Source of the DNA: CAVPJC01 sp963705155
GTDB lineage: Bacteria > Chloroflexota > Anaerolineae > Anaerolineales > UBA4823
Assembly: GCA_963705155.1 (NCBI GenBank)
Contig: CAVPJC010000012.1
Coordinates: 124,001 to 188,000 of the forward strand
Direction of reading: 5' to 3'
DNA: 64,000 nucleotides
Numbering within the stretch: position 1 is the stretch's first letter; each line of letters opens with the position of its first letter. Position numbers and translations under genes: made by a program. Below the pieces are notes generated by a model that saw only the letters and a list, made by a program, of their open reading frames with translations, did no database searches and had not been told where the DNA came from. Positions 34,786 through 43,931 of the stretch are shown in pieces.

Positions 34786-36767
34786 ATGAAACTGCAAAAG
34801 GTTTTTGGGTGGCTCACGCTCGTTTTGTACCTGCTCCTGCCAGGCAGTCTGCCGCCGGCGTCCCACAACGCCATCCAGGCGCCGGTGCTCAAGTGGGAAA
34901 ACAAAGGCTGCTATTCCTCCTGGTGCGAGACCGGCTGGTACTCGTCGCCGGCGGTGGCCGACCTGGATGGAAATGGAACCTTCGAGGTCATTGGCGGCGC
35001 TTATTCGGTCTTCATCCTGAACGGCGCTGACGGCTCGACGGTGAAGGTGATCGACCCCGCCGGCAGCCGCGTCTGGCCCGGCGTGGTGGTGGCCGACGTG
35101 GATGAGGACAGCGATCTCGAAATCGTCACTGCCCACGGCGGCGGCTACGTCAACCTGTTCGATCACGGCGGCAACCTGGTCTGGTCGCAGCATCCCGCCG
35201 GCAGCGAGTTTCGCTCCCTCGCCGCCGGCGACCTGGACGGCAACGGCGATCTGGAGATCGCCATCGGGCAGGCGCTGCTCAACCAGGTGAATGTCTGGGT
35301 GCTCGAACACAACGGCGCCACCCGCACCGGCTGGCCCCAGCTCACCGGCGACCAGGGCTCGGCTGCCGGCATCTACAACGACAACCTCGCCCTGGGCGAC
35401 CTGGATGGCGACGGGCAGCTTGAGCTGGTGGCGCCATCGGATACCATCACCATTGGCGCGTACAGACCCAACGGGCAGCAGCTCACCACCAACCCGCTCT
35501 ATCACGACCACCCTGGTCACGATATGGATTATTGGGCCGAGGTTCCGGCCTATATCGACCTGGAATATGAAACGCGCGGCTGGGGTCCCTGCTACACCGA
35601 ATTTACCCCCCGGGCGAATTTTGCGGATGGCCCGGCGAATATCACCGACGTGGACAACGACGGCGTCAACGAAGTGGTCGTCATTGGCAATGTTCACAAC
35701 TGCAACACCAGCCCGTACACCAACCTGTACAACACGCCCTTCATCTTCAACATCGACCGCACCCGCTTCCAGGCAGGCGGCTACGATTGGAGCACCCCAC
35801 CGGTGAATACCGGCGCGCCCATTTCGGAAAACTATAACGTCATCGAGAGCGCTCAGGCCAACCCGGTGACCGTGGATCTTGATGGGGATGGCAACCTGGA
35901 AATCCTGTTCAGCTCTTACGATGGGCGTATGCATGCCTTCTGGCTGGATAAGACCGAGCATCACAACTGGCCTTTTGCGGTCTATCACGCTAACGAGGGC
36001 TTTTTCCGCTTCGCCAGCGAGCCGGTGGTCGCCGACCTGGACAACGACGGCCACCCCGAGGTGATCTTTGGCTCCTGGACGCAAATCGGTTCCAACCAGA
36101 CCGGGAAGCTGCACATCCTGGATTACCAGGGCAACCCGCTGCACGAAGTCAGCCTGCCGCCGGCTTTTCATGGGAACGAAGATTGGAACGGCGCCCTGGC
36201 AGCTCCCACCCTCGCCAATATCGACGCCGATGCAGATCTCGAAGTGGTGCTCAACACGGCCAGCTCGGGCTTTGCGGCCTACGACCTGCCCGGAACGGCC
36301 AATGCGCGCATCCTGTGGGGCACCGGGCGCGGCAATTACCTGCGCAACGGCTCAGTGGAAACCGTGCGACCCGGCAGCCTGGATAAATCCTTCAAGGCGG
36401 TCAGCAACAGCGCGCCTTCGCCGGGGAGCGTGTGACCTACACCATCACGCTGCACAACCCGGGCTTCACCCTGCAGGACGCCTCCTTCAGCGATACGCTT
36501 CCGCCAGGGGTGGCGTATGCCGGGAATCTTTTGCCGTCATCGGGGCAGGCCGAGCACAATGCCGGGACGATCACCTGGGCCGGGGCTGTACCCTCCAACC
36601 AGCCGGTGACCGTGCAGTTCGATGTCACCATCGACGCCGGTAACACCGGGGTACAGGCCATCACCAACCAGGTCGTTCTGGAAGACGGCCAGGGCGGCCA
36701 GTTGGTGCGCCAGGCTACGCTGTTTGTCAACGGAGTGGCAATTTACCTGCCGGTTATCCAGCAGTGA
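34786..36767 (+). CDS. Secreted FG-GAP/VCBS repeat protein with DUF11-like domain, frameshifted
   Basis: About 660 residues. The signal peptide is MKLQKVFGWLTLVLYLLLPG. At least six FG-GAP-type repeats follow, with calcium-loop sequences VADLDGNGTFEVIGG, VADVDEDSDLEIVTA, AGDLDGNGDLEIAIG, GDLDGDGQLELVAP, VDLDGDGNLEILFS and VADLDNDGHPEVIFG, as in integrin-like beta propellers. Near 36420 one G appears to be missing; the next frame gives VTYTITLHNPGFTLQDASFS, a DUF11-like beta domain, and ends AIYLPVIQQ. It is probably a surface adhesin or scaffold. No catalytic domain is seen. Confidence 0.88.
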
Positions 36768-36983
36768 CAGACCATCTTGTTCACCCGTTACCAACGGCCC
36801 ACATTTCCACACAGGCGCAGTGCCCATTTTAGCGTGTGCATTTCCGGATTCTGGTTCGAGCAGGCCTTTTCAAAAACAATTACTAATGGTATAAAAGTGG
36901 TCATAATTATCTGATTCTTTTATCAGATTGCTGCCACTCCCTGACACGGATCGGGAGAGATGTTCCTTAAGATTGGTGACGCC

Positions 36984-37529
36984 ATGCGCAAAATAATCTT
37001 CCCCATCATCGTTTCCGGAATGCTTTTGGCTGCCATCTTTGGCCTGGCGTGGATCGCCCGCGGGCAAGATACTACCCGGCCCGACGGGCTGGAAGTGGTC
37101 AGCAGCGAGACCCTGGGGGACAGCGTGCGTGAAATTTACGCACCGCCCGGTGCGACCCCGCAGCAGCCAGACATCAGTTTCATCGATTCACCCACCGCCA
37201 CCTGTTATCAACCCGACTCCGCCCAGGATGTCTGCTACCTGAACTGGTATTACATGTATGTGGATGCCAGCCCCAATTACATGATTGCCATGACGGCGAC
37301 GGTCAATACCGTCGGCATCGTGGCCAAAATGGGCGGCTTTTTCCAGACATCCATGTATGCGCCCTACAATATGTTCGATAAGGGCTTCAAGCTGGCTTGC
37401 GGCCCGCTGGGTGCAGGGGGTAACCCGAATCTGGGCAACGCTTACGCCTGGACCATCACAGCCAGAGACTCCTCCAATCTTAAGTCTGCCAACTACGGCA
37501 CGGCTTACTGCCCTGCTTACGTGCCCTGA
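36984..37529 (+). CDS. Secreted protein, tandem paralog 1
   Basis: A 181-residue exported protein of unknown function. ATG 36984 gives MRKIIFPIIVSGMLLAAIFG as a signal peptide. The mature part has ISFIDSPTATCYQPDSAQDV, GFFQTSMYAPYNMFDKGFKL-ACGP and SANYGTAYCP. Four cysteines are likely to pair. It shares these motifs with the next gene, 24 bp downstream. The start is not supported by a strong ribosome site. Confidence 0.75.
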   Translation: MRKIIFPIIVSGMLLAAIFGLAWIARGQDTTRPDGLEVVSSETLGDSVREIYAPPGATPQQPDISFIDSPTATCYQPDSAQDVCYLNWYYMYVDASPNYMIAMTATVNTVGIVAKMGGFFQTSMYAPYNMFDKGFKLACGPLGAGGNPNLGNAYAWTITARDSSNLKSANYGTAYCPAYVP

Positions 37530-37553
37530 GCAGGCGCTCGACGAGGCGGATGC

Positions 37554-38123
37554 ATGAAGCCTGGAACGATGCGCGGGATGTTCGTCCTGCTGGCGGCAGC
37601 GGCAGCGCTGGTGCTGCTGCTGGCGGCTGCCGCCAGGGCGCAGGCCCCCCAACAAGAAACCCAGACCCAGCCGGACTCCGGCGAAGCCACGCCGCAGCAG
37701 CGGGAACGCCAGACCGCCCCGGACGCCCCTGCCATCTCCTTTATCGATAGCCCGACCCCCACCTGCTACCAACCTGCAGGAAAGACTTCGAATGCCTGTT
37801 TCATCGAGTGGAATTACATTCAGGTTTTTGCGAGCACTTCCCAGTACATCATCAGCACGACGGTGCAAATCGATGGGCGCATGCGGGCGTATTACAGCGG
37901 ATTTTTTCAAACATCCATCACCGTTCCGTCTGATATTCACAACCCGGGCTTTAAAGTAGCCTGCGGTCCGCCCGGCTCCAATCCGATTCCTGAGCTTGGG
38001 AAAAGCTACAGCTTCACCCTGCGCGCCAGGGAAACCGGCGGGCTTGGCGCAGCCAATTACGGCTCTGTGACCTGCCCCGTCGGACCGCGCCAGGTCTTCC
38101 TTCCGATTGCAGTAAAGCGATAG
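37554..38123 (+). CDS. Secreted protein, tandem paralog 2
   Basis: A 189-residue exported protein, paralogous to its neighbour: ISFIDSPTPTCYQPAGKTSN, GFFQTSITVPSDIHNPGFKV-ACGP and AANYGSVTCP align in order. The signal peptide is MKPGTMRGMFVLLAAAAALV and a Gln/Pro/Glu-rich linker follows. It ends RQVFLPIAVKR, a hydrophobic-LP tail shared with the FG-GAP protein. ATG 37554 follows GAGGCGGATGC. Probably cotranscribed with paralog 1. Confidence 0.78.
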   Translation: MKPGTMRGMFVLLAAAAALVLLLAAAARAQAPQQETQTQPDSGEATPQQRERQTAPDAPAISFIDSPTPTCYQPAGKTSNACFIEWNYIQVFASTSQYIISTTVQIDGRMRAYYSGFFQTSITVPSDIHNPGFKVACGPPGSNPIPELGKSYSFTLRARETGGLGAANYGSVTCPVGPRQVFLPIAVKR

Positions 38124-38189
38124 ATAAAAGACGCCTGAAAAATCGCAGATGGCGACTGTTCAGCCCGAGTTGGAATCCCGGCAGGCAAT

Positions 38190-38813
38190 TTAACCAGCTG
38201 CTGGTTTCGCCTTGCGCGGCGGCGGGTTGAACAGGCGGTTCATTCCCAGCGAAACGGCGGTGAAGATCACCCCCAGCAAACCGGTGACAATCGTCCAGGT
38301 GTACATCGTGATCGTGCTGGAAGTGGATTGGATGCGGGCGACCAGCGGCTGCTGCGGGTCGTAGAGCACGGTCACGACCTGTCCGTCAATGTATGCCGGG
38401 GGATAGCTGCCCACCGACAGCGTCACCGTCCGGGTGGAGCCATCCGGCAGGTAGAACATCACCACCGGGTAGTAGAACTCGTTGCCTTCGCTGTCCTGGC
38501 GCACCACCTGTTCGATCACGTTGCCCTGGGCGCTGACCTCGCGGGAGTGCGCCCGCCCGGTGAAGTAGCCGGTGACGGCGGCAATCACCAGCATCAAGAT
38601 GCCGATGCCCAGAAAAAGCCGCAGGACAAACTTCGTCATCGGGTCGCCGCCCGTTGAGACCGGCTCTTGTTCGGACAGCGCCGCAATCAGCAAGAGTATT
38701 TCGGTCCGGTCGTCTTCATCGGGGATATCTGCAATGCTCTTGTACGACGCCCCGTTGACCTTCACCGTGGTGAGCTCACCGTCAGACCAGTGGATGGAGA
38801 ATTTTTTCTGCAT
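38190..38813 (-). CDS. DUF3592 membrane protein
   Basis: A 207-residue protein with a soluble N-terminal part (KFSIHWSDGELTTVKVNGAS), two membrane helices (FVLRLFLGIGILMLVIAAVT and TWTIVTGLLGVIFTAVSL) and an intervening beta-rich external domain with YYPVVMFYLPDGSTRTVTLS and VTVLYDPQQPLVARI, the DUF3592 signature. Function unknown. It is divergent from the methyltransferase, with 49 bp between them. Confidence 0.82.
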   Translation of the reverse strand: MQKKFSIHWSDGELTTVKVNGASYKSIADIPDEDDRTEILLLIAALSEQEPVSTGGDPMTKFVLRLFLGIGILMLVIAAVTGYFTGRAHSREVSAQGNVIEQVVRQDSEGNEFYYPVVMFYLPDGSTRTVTLSVGSYPPAYIDGQVVTVLYDPQQPLVARIQSTSSTITMYTWTIVTGLLGVIFTAVSLGMNRLFNPPPRKAKPAAG

Positions 38814-38862
38814 GCAGCGATTTTACTTCCACAATGCGGCAATTTGCAAGTAGAATCACCTT

Positions 38863-39594
38863 ATGACCGCATATGATGAAACCACCTACGGAGAGCGCAT
38901 CGCCGGCGTTTACGATGCCTGGTACGGCGACTACGATGAAGCCGCCATCGATCTGCTCAGCGAGCTGGCTGCAGGCGGCCGCGCCCTCGAGCTGGGCATC
39001 GGCACCGGGCGGGTCGCCCTGCCGCTGAAAAGCAGGGGCGTAGAGGTGCACGGCATCGACGCCTCACAAGCCATGCTGAGCGCTTTGCGCCTCAAACCCG
39101 GCGGCGAAAGCATCCCCGTGACACTGGGCAGCTTTGCCGATTTCAGCCTGGAACCAAAGTTTCCCCTGGTCTACGTGGTGTTTAACACGCTCTTCGCCCT
39201 GCTGACCCAGGACGAACAGGTGAGCTGCTTCCACAGCGTGGCCCGCTGCCTGGCGCCCGGGGGCGTCTTCGTGGTTGAGGCTTTCGTGCCCGATCTGGCC
39301 CGTTTTGACCGCGGCCAGACCGTGCGGGCGTTGCAGATCAGTGAAGACGTGCTGCGCCTGGATGCCTCCCAACACGATCTGGCTGCCCAGCAGGTGATCG
39401 GCCAGCACACGGTGATCACCGAAAAGGGCGTCCGCCTGTACCCGGTGCGGCTGCGCTACATCTGGCCCTCCGAGATGGACCTGATGGCCCGCCTGGCGGG
39501 GATGCAGCTGCGCCAGCGTTGGGGCGGTTGGAGCAAAGCCGCCTACAATTCCCTCAGCGGCAAGCACATCTCGGTCTACGCTGCCGCAGCCTGA
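38863..39594 (+). CDS. Class I SAM-dependent methyltransferase
   Basis: A 243-residue methyltransferase starting MTAYDETTYGERIAGVYDAW, with motif I ALELGIGTGRVALPLKSRG, then VHGIDASQAMLSAL and the post-motif LVYVVFNTLFALLTQDEQVS. The substrate is not predictable. TAGAAT about 7 bases before ATG 38863 could make it leaderless. Intact. Confidence 0.88.
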   Translation: MTAYDETTYGERIAGVYDAWYGDYDEAAIDLLSELAAGGRALELGIGTGRVALPLKSRGVEVHGIDASQAMLSALRLKPGGESIPVTLGSFADFSLEPKFPLVYVVFNTLFALLTQDEQVSCFHSVARCLAPGGVFVVEAFVPDLARFDRGQTVRALQISEDVLRLDASQHDLAAQQVIGQHTVITEKGVRLYPVRLRYIWPSEMDLMARLAGMQLRQRWGGWSKAAYNSLSGKHISVYAAAA

Positions 39595-39682
39595 CGCTGA
39601 GAACCTCTCAGGTGTAGTTACAGGGATTTTACAGAGTAGGCGATGTCGCTGCGAACCGCTGTTGTTTTAGCGGTGTGGCAGC

Positions 39683-39781
39683 CCCTGGGCAGGCAGGAAG
39701 ATTGCTTCACCCGGCAAAAAGCCCATTCGCTTCGCTCAGGGAAGGCGGCCGGCTTCGCAGGCCGCCGGGTCGCAATGACAT
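39683..39781. repeat. Dispersed 'GATTGCTTC...TCGCAATGAC' element
   Basis: GATTGCTTCACCCGGCAAAA, then CGCTTCGCTCAGGGAAGGCGG, a GGCGGCCGGCTTCGCAGGCCGCC stem and TCGCAATGACATTCCGG. It is an expanded, degenerate copy of the repeat at 20781-20815 in the opposite orientation. No gene lies in 39595-39846. Confidence 0.55.
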
Positions 39782-39846
39782 TCCGGAAAAATATTGACTG
39801 TCAAGGATTCTGTAAAAGCCTTGGGAAGAGGTAAGGAGGTTGGACC

Positions 39847-40899
39847 ATGCCGGATTCCTTTCTGATCTACGGTGCGAACGGCTTTGTGGGCAGTGAGATC
39901 GCCCGCCTGGCTGTCCAGCAGGGGTTGCAGCCCGTCCTGGCAGGCCGGAACGCCGCCAAACTGGAGGCAGTAGCCGCCGAGCTGAAGGTTGAGATGCGCT
40001 GCTTCAACTTGGATGACCCGGCGGCGGTCGATGCCGCCCTGCAGGGTGTGGGCGCCGTGCTGCACTGCGCCGGGCCGTACATCCACACTTCCCGGCAGAT
40101 GGCCGAGGGCTGCCTGCGGGCGGGGGCGCACTACCTGGATATCACCGGCGAGATACCCGTCTACGCTGCCCTGGCCGCGCAGGACGAAGCAGCCCAGGAG
40201 CGCGGCGTGATGCTGCTGCCCGGGGTCGGTTTTGACGTCGTCCCCACCGACTGCCTGGCGCTGCATCTCAAGCAGCGCCTGCCCTCCGCAACCCGCCTGG
40301 CGCTGGCCTTTCAAACCCGGGGGCCGGCGCGCATCCCGCCCGGCACCGCCAACACATTAACGGAGATGCTATCCTATGCCGGAAAAATCCGCCGCGGCGG
40401 GCAGCTGGTGGACGCACCGCCCGGGGTCGTGACCCGCCTGGTCGATTTTGGCGCCGGGCCGCGGCAGGTCACCCGCTTGAGCTGGGGCGATGTTTTTATG
40501 GCCTGGTACAGCACCGGCATCCCGAATATTGAAGATTACACCGAGCTCCCCGGGAGCATGGCCCGACTGATGGCCCTGTCCTCCCGGCTGCGCCCGCTCT
40601 TCAGGCTGCCCCTGGCGCGGCGCCTGGCGCGGCTCGCCATACCCTCCGGCTCCACCCCCGATCAGCGCCTCCGCTCTCGCACCCATGTGTGGGGCGAAGT
40701 GCAGGATGATCAGGGACGCAGCGCCGCGGCGTGCCTGCACGGCCCCGAAGCCGGCGTCGTCTGGACGGCGCTGTGCGCCCTGGGGGCGGTGCAAAAGACC
40801 CTGGCTGGTGCAGCCCGCCCCGGTTTCCAGACGCCGGCCGGCGTCTTCGGCCCCGATTTTGTGCTCGAGTGCGGTCAGGCCACCCGCGAAGATTTGTAA
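39847..40899 (+). CDS. Saccharopine dehydrogenase-like NAD(P)-binding protein (enoyl reductase type)
   Basis: A 350-residue protein. ATG 39847 follows GTAAGGAGGTTGGACC. The N-terminal Rossmann fold is SFLIYGANGFVGSEIARLAV, then LAGRNAAKLEAVAAEL and VLHCAGPYIHTSRQMAEGCL, with AHYLDITGEI, typical of the saccharopine-dehydrogenase-like family that includes trans-acting enoyl reductases. The C-terminal half has VLLPGVGFDVVPTDCLA-like residues (MLLPGVGFDVVPTDCLALHL). The substrate is unknown. Intact. Confidence 0.85.
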   Translation: MPDSFLIYGANGFVGSEIARLAVQQGLQPVLAGRNAAKLEAVAAELKVEMRCFNLDDPAAVDAALQGVGAVLHCAGPYIHTSRQMAEGCLRAGAHYLDITGEIPVYAALAAQDEAAQERGVMLLPGVGFDVVPTDCLALHLKQRLPSATRLALAFQTRGPARIPPGTANTLTEMLSYAGKIRRGGQLVDAPPGVVTRLVDFGAGPRQVTRLSWGDVFMAWYSTGIPNIEDYTELPGSMARLMALSSRLRPLFRLPLARRLARLAIPSGSTPDQRLRSRTHVWGEVQDDQGRSAAACLHGPEAGVVWTALCALGAVQKTLAGAARPGFQTPAGVFGPDFVLECGQATREDL

Positions 40900-41118
40900 G
40901 CAGCTTCAACTCCCCGAGTCCACGTTTCCGCATCTCCGCCTTGCACTCGTCCATGCCTTTGAAAAAGCAGGCGCTTTGCCGGCTCGCAGCAATCGGGTTG
41001 CAGCAATCTTCCAGATTGCCGCAATTTCCCCAATCTCCTCCCGCCATCCCACCTGCAGCCCGGGCAAATCCCCCAACTCCCACCACCCAACCCATCACTG
41101 TGCGCAGCCCCTGCTTAC

Positions 41119-41613
41119 CTACCCCGCCAGGATGAACAGGACCTCCTCGGTATCGTCATCCGGCATGCCCGAGATACCGGCTCCTTGCTGAAGAACCGCA
41201 AACCCGCATTTTTCCAGCACGCGCATCGAGCCGAGGTTGTGCCGGGCGACATAGGCGTACAGCGGGCGCGCCCGTACCAGGCCCATGAAGGCCCTCAGCG
41301 CCCGGGTGGCAATCCCCCTGCCCCAGAACGTCCGGCCCAGCCAGTACCCGATCAAATTTTTACCGTCCTGCTCCCAACAGACGATATTCCCTGCCACCTG
41401 CCCGTCCCAGGTGATGGTTTGCACCCTGCCGTCAGGACTGCCCAGAATCTTTGCCCAGTGCGCCATGAACGCACCCCGCTCCCTGGACGGGAAGGCAGCC
41501 ATACGGGTGGCTTCGGGGTCAAGCTGCTGCTCAAAGAACACCGGCAGATCGTCCGGCTGCACGTCCCGCAGTTCGACTTCGCCGGGTTTTGCACCGGGGG
41601 ATTGTTTTTGCAT
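41119..41613 (-). CDS. GNAT-family N-acetyltransferase
   Basis: A 164-residue acetyltransferase: VELRDVQPDDLPVFFEQQLD at the N-terminus, GYWLGRTFWGRGIATRALRA as the acetyl-CoA loop, and VARHNLGSMRVLEKCGF near the C-terminus. ATG 41613 follows CCAGGAGAACGAG. It is similar in kind to, but not a close copy of, the GNAT gene at 2206-2733. Substrate unknown. Confidence 0.88.
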   Translation of the reverse strand: MQKQSPGAKPGEVELRDVQPDDLPVFFEQQLDPEATRMAAFPSRERGAFMAHWAKILGSPDGRVQTITWDGQVAGNIVCWEQDGKNLIGYWLGRTFWGRGIATRALRAFMGLVRARPLYAYVARHNLGSMRVLEKCGFAVLQQGAGISGMPDDDTEEVLFILAG

Positions 41614-41644
41614 CTCGTTCTCCTGGATTGCGGGTACTCAACGG

Positions 41645-41962
41645 CTAGGCTACGGATGGCAGCGTAAAGTCCAGCCGGTCGATGATGGTCTGGATCTCCG
41701 GCGGGGCAACGGGGTGTTTGCGGATGGCCGCCCGCACCTGCGCCTCAGACGGCAAGTACCCGGGCGCCGGGTTGAAGACCACCGTCGCCATCAGCGGCTC
41801 GGGCGCCGCCTCAACCGGCATCCAGGGGTAGGTGATGAGAATGCCCCAGCGGTTCTGCACAACCACCAGGTGATGGTCAAACTGCACCAGGAGACCGGCC
41901 TGTCGGCGGTCGCAGGAAGCTTGCATTTTGAGGGGGTCGCCTGCCTGCCAGTAGCGCGCCAT
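41645..41962 (-). CDS. Small hypothetical protein
   Basis: A 105-residue frame, MARYWQAGDPLKMQASCDRR, then GLLVQFDHHLVVVQNRWGIL and IRKHPVAPPEIQTIIDRLDF. It looks protein-like but I do not recognise it; no strong ribosome site precedes ATG 41962. It lies between the GNAT and DinB genes on the same strand, 31 bp from the former. Confidence 0.55.
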   Translation of the reverse strand: MARYWQAGDPLKMQASCDRRQAGLLVQFDHHLVVVQNRWGILITYPWMPVEAAPEPLMATVVFNPAPGYLPSEAQVRAAIRKHPVAPPEIQTIIDRLDFTLPSVA

Positions 41963-41987
41963 GGGGTAAAAGAGCAGGGCAGCCCGG

Positions 41988-42470
41988 TTACCGGCCTGCC
42001 GCGAACAACTGCTCCAGATGAGCGTTTAAATGACCGATGTAATCGCGCGCCAGGTACTCCAGCGTCGCCGGTTGGCCGGCGGGGACTGTCTTCCAGGCGA
42101 TCTTATCCAGCGTGTGGGGATGGCGCGGCCGCTTCAGCGCCGCTTCGGGGATGTGCGCCAGCACGTGCGCCAGGTGGCGGTTGTAGGCGCGCCACAGCTC
42201 CACCAGCGCCGGCCAGGCTTCATCCTCATAGCGCTGCGCCTGCACCCAGGCCTCCTGGTCGTAGCCCGGGAAGAGCAGGTCATCGATGAACTGCGCCCGC
42301 ACAAAACGCGGGTGGTTGTTGGCCGCCGAATCGATCAGGTGCCCGAGCACCTGTTTAGCCGACCACGCGCCAGAGCTCCCGGGCGCCTCCCGCTGCGTTT
42401 CGGGCAAATCCAGCAGGCGCTGGGAGGCGGCTTCAACAATTTCGATTAATTCCTTGGCGATATCGTTCAT
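41988..42470 (-). CDS. DinB-like four-helix protein
   Basis: A 160-residue protein with a DinB/YfiT pattern: AKELIEIVEAASQRLLDLPE, then WSAKQVLGHLIDSAANNHPR, and a terminal YLARDYIGHLNAHLEQLF. Conserved histidines (GHLID, HLNAH) would ligate a metal. DinB-like proteins include thiol-dependent transferases, but the reaction here is unknown. ATG 42470 is chosen from family length; ATG 42491 is an alternative with a TAAAATT just before it. Confidence 0.8.
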   Translation of the reverse strand: MNDIAKELIEIVEAASQRLLDLPETQREAPGSSGAWSAKQVLGHLIDSAANNHPRFVRAQFIDDLLFPGYDQEAWVQAQRYEDEAWPALVELWRAYNRHLAHVLAHIPEAALKRPRHPHTLDKIAWKTVPAGQPATLEYLARDYIGHLNAHLEQLFAAGR

Positions 42471-42609
42471 AGGGAAATTTACGAGCTCCATAATTTTACC
42501 CGATCCGGAGCAGTCTGGCGTTTGCATCCATACCGACGTTATCTCTGAATTGGTGATTGCAAACCATTCTCCCAACCGTTAGAATAGCTCTATCACAGGA
42601 GAAAATCAT

Positions 42610-43263
42610 ATGCCCCACCCTGCCCACCCCTCCCAACCCCCCGCCCAGACCGAAGGGCGGCTGATCCGCTGGGCGCCTTTTTACGACACCCTGGTGAATG
42701 TTTTCACCCTGGGTCAGATCGGCCGCCTGCGGGCGATGACGGTGGATCTGGCGCAGATCAAACCCGGTGACAGCCTGCTGGATGTGGGCTGCGGCCCCGG
42801 CAGCGTCACCATTCCGGCTAAAATCCGCCTCGGTCAGAGCGGTCAGGCGGCGGGCATTGATCCCGCGCCGGAGATGATTGCCTTTGCCCGCCGCAAAGCC
42901 GCCGGCAAAGGCCTGCAGATCGACTTCCGGGTGGGCGTCATCGAAGCCCTGCCCTTCCCGGACGCCTCTTTCGACGTGGTCACCGCCAGCCTGATGATCC
43001 ACCACCTGCCGCCGCCGCTGCAGAGGCTCGGCCTGAACGAAGTTCAGCGGGTGCTCAAGCCGGGCGGGAGCCTGCTCATCGCCGATTTTATGCGCCCAAG
43101 CGACTCTTTGCTCGGGCATCTCGTCGCAGCCTTCAGCATGCACCACGGCCTCAAGTTCGGCATCGAAGATCTGCCCGCCCTGCTGGAAAACAGCAATTTC
43201 AGCCAGGTGACCGTCCTCAGTCAAAGATTTCTGATGATCGGCTTTGTGCGCGCCGTGAAATGA
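42610..43263 (+). CDS. Class I SAM-dependent methyltransferase (UbiE-like)
   Basis: A 217-residue enzyme. ATG 42610 follows CAGGAGAAAATCAT. Motif I is SLLDVGCGPGSVTIPAKIRL, with AAGIDPAPEMIAFARRKA, and the UbiE-like EALPFPDASFDVVTASLMIH-HLP and EVQRVLKPGGSLLIADF follow. The substrate is not determined. It converges with the F420-type gene, with a 3-bp gap. Confidence 0.88.
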   Translation: MPHPAHPSQPPAQTEGRLIRWAPFYDTLVNVFTLGQIGRLRAMTVDLAQIKPGDSLLDVGCGPGSVTIPAKIRLGQSGQAAGIDPAPEMIAFARRKAAGKGLQIDFRVGVIEALPFPDASFDVVTASLMIHHLPPPLQRLGLNEVQRVLKPGGSLLIADFMRPSDSLLGHLVAAFSMHHGLKFGIEDLPALLENSNFSQVTVLSQRFLMIGFVRAVK

Positions 43264-43266
43264 GCC

Positions 43267-43692
43267 TCACGCCGCCACAGGGTGCAGGATCACCACCGGG
43301 ATGGTTCGGTTGGTCTTCTTGGCGTAACCGGCGTAGCCCGGGGACAGCTTCACCAGCTTCTCCCACAATTCAGAGCGTTGGTCTGCGCCGGCGATCTCCG
43401 CGGTGACATCAATCTGCGCCTCTCCAACCTGGATGGACGCGCGCGGGTTGCTCTTCAGGTTGTGAAACCAGCCCGGATGCGTGTCAAACCCGGCGTTGGA
43501 GGCGATGATGACGTAGCCGCCGTTGTGGGTGAAGTGCCCCAGCGGGGTGGTGCGCACCCGACCGGTCTTGCGCCCGGTGGTGGTCAGCAGAAGCACCGGC
43601 AAACCCTGCACCTTGCTGCCAAACTTACCGCCCGTCAGGCGGTACAGAATAGTGTGTATTGCGGTGAAGATTTTAAAGAATAGGGTGTTCAT
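43267..43692 (-). CDS. Deazaflavin (F420)-dependent nitroreductase family protein
   Basis: A 141-residue split beta-barrel protein of the Ddn/DUF385 family. It has VLLLTTTGRKTGRVRTTPLG, a GGYVIIASNAGFDTHPGWFH-NLKSNP block and the C-terminal RTIPVVILHPV. Members use F420H2 to reduce varied substrates; Chloroflexota often carry them. ATG 43692 follows GGATGAC. Intact. Confidence 0.88.
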   Translation of the reverse strand: MNTLFFKIFTAIHTILYRLTGGKFGSKVQGLPVLLLTTTGRKTGRVRTTPLGHFTHNGGYVIIASNAGFDTHPGWFHNLKSNPRASIQVGEAQIDVTAEIAGADQRSELWEKLVKLSPGYAGYAKKTNRTIPVVILHPVAA

Positions 43693-43758
43693 TTTGAAAA
43701 AGTCATCCTTATAGACCTGTAAGCGTAGCTATTTCATCCATATTATCATAGTTTATTA

Positions 43759-43822
43759 AGTTGCATGCAACTGCCCCGTATGTATCGAGGTTTAACTGAC
43801 CTTGTTTCCCAAAACGTTTTGA
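43759..43822. promoter_or_regulatory. Palindrome and LacI-type operator upstream of the CLC operon
   Basis: AGTTGCATGCAACT at 43759-43772 is a perfect 14-bp palindrome. CCAAAACGTTTTGA at 43809-43822 differs by one base from the perfect operator CCAAAACGTTTTGG at 47459-47472 in front of the LacI gene. It lies about 110 bp before the CLC start. No clear -35/-10 pair could be assigned. The shared operator is seen; control by the LacI protein is inferred. Confidence 0.6.
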
Positions 43823-43931
43823 CGTATCATTGGATTCTGAACTTGCATTCTATGTAAAATTCTATTAACTTCTCAAGGTGGACAAACTGCTTCTGTCAGA
43901 GGAAGTCTATTCTGGTGAAGGAGTAATTGTT

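Noticed and set aside
34288..36171. Long minus-strand open frame (627 codons)
   Set aside because: It is antisense to the FG-GAP gene; its regular pattern mirrors the repeated calcium loops, and it has no ribosome site or recognisable domain.
38863..43263. The two methyltransferase genes as a biosynthetic cluster with the enoyl-reductase-like gene
   Set aside because: Genes are on both strands with independent starts and no carrier protein, synthase or resistance gene, so a cluster is not supported.
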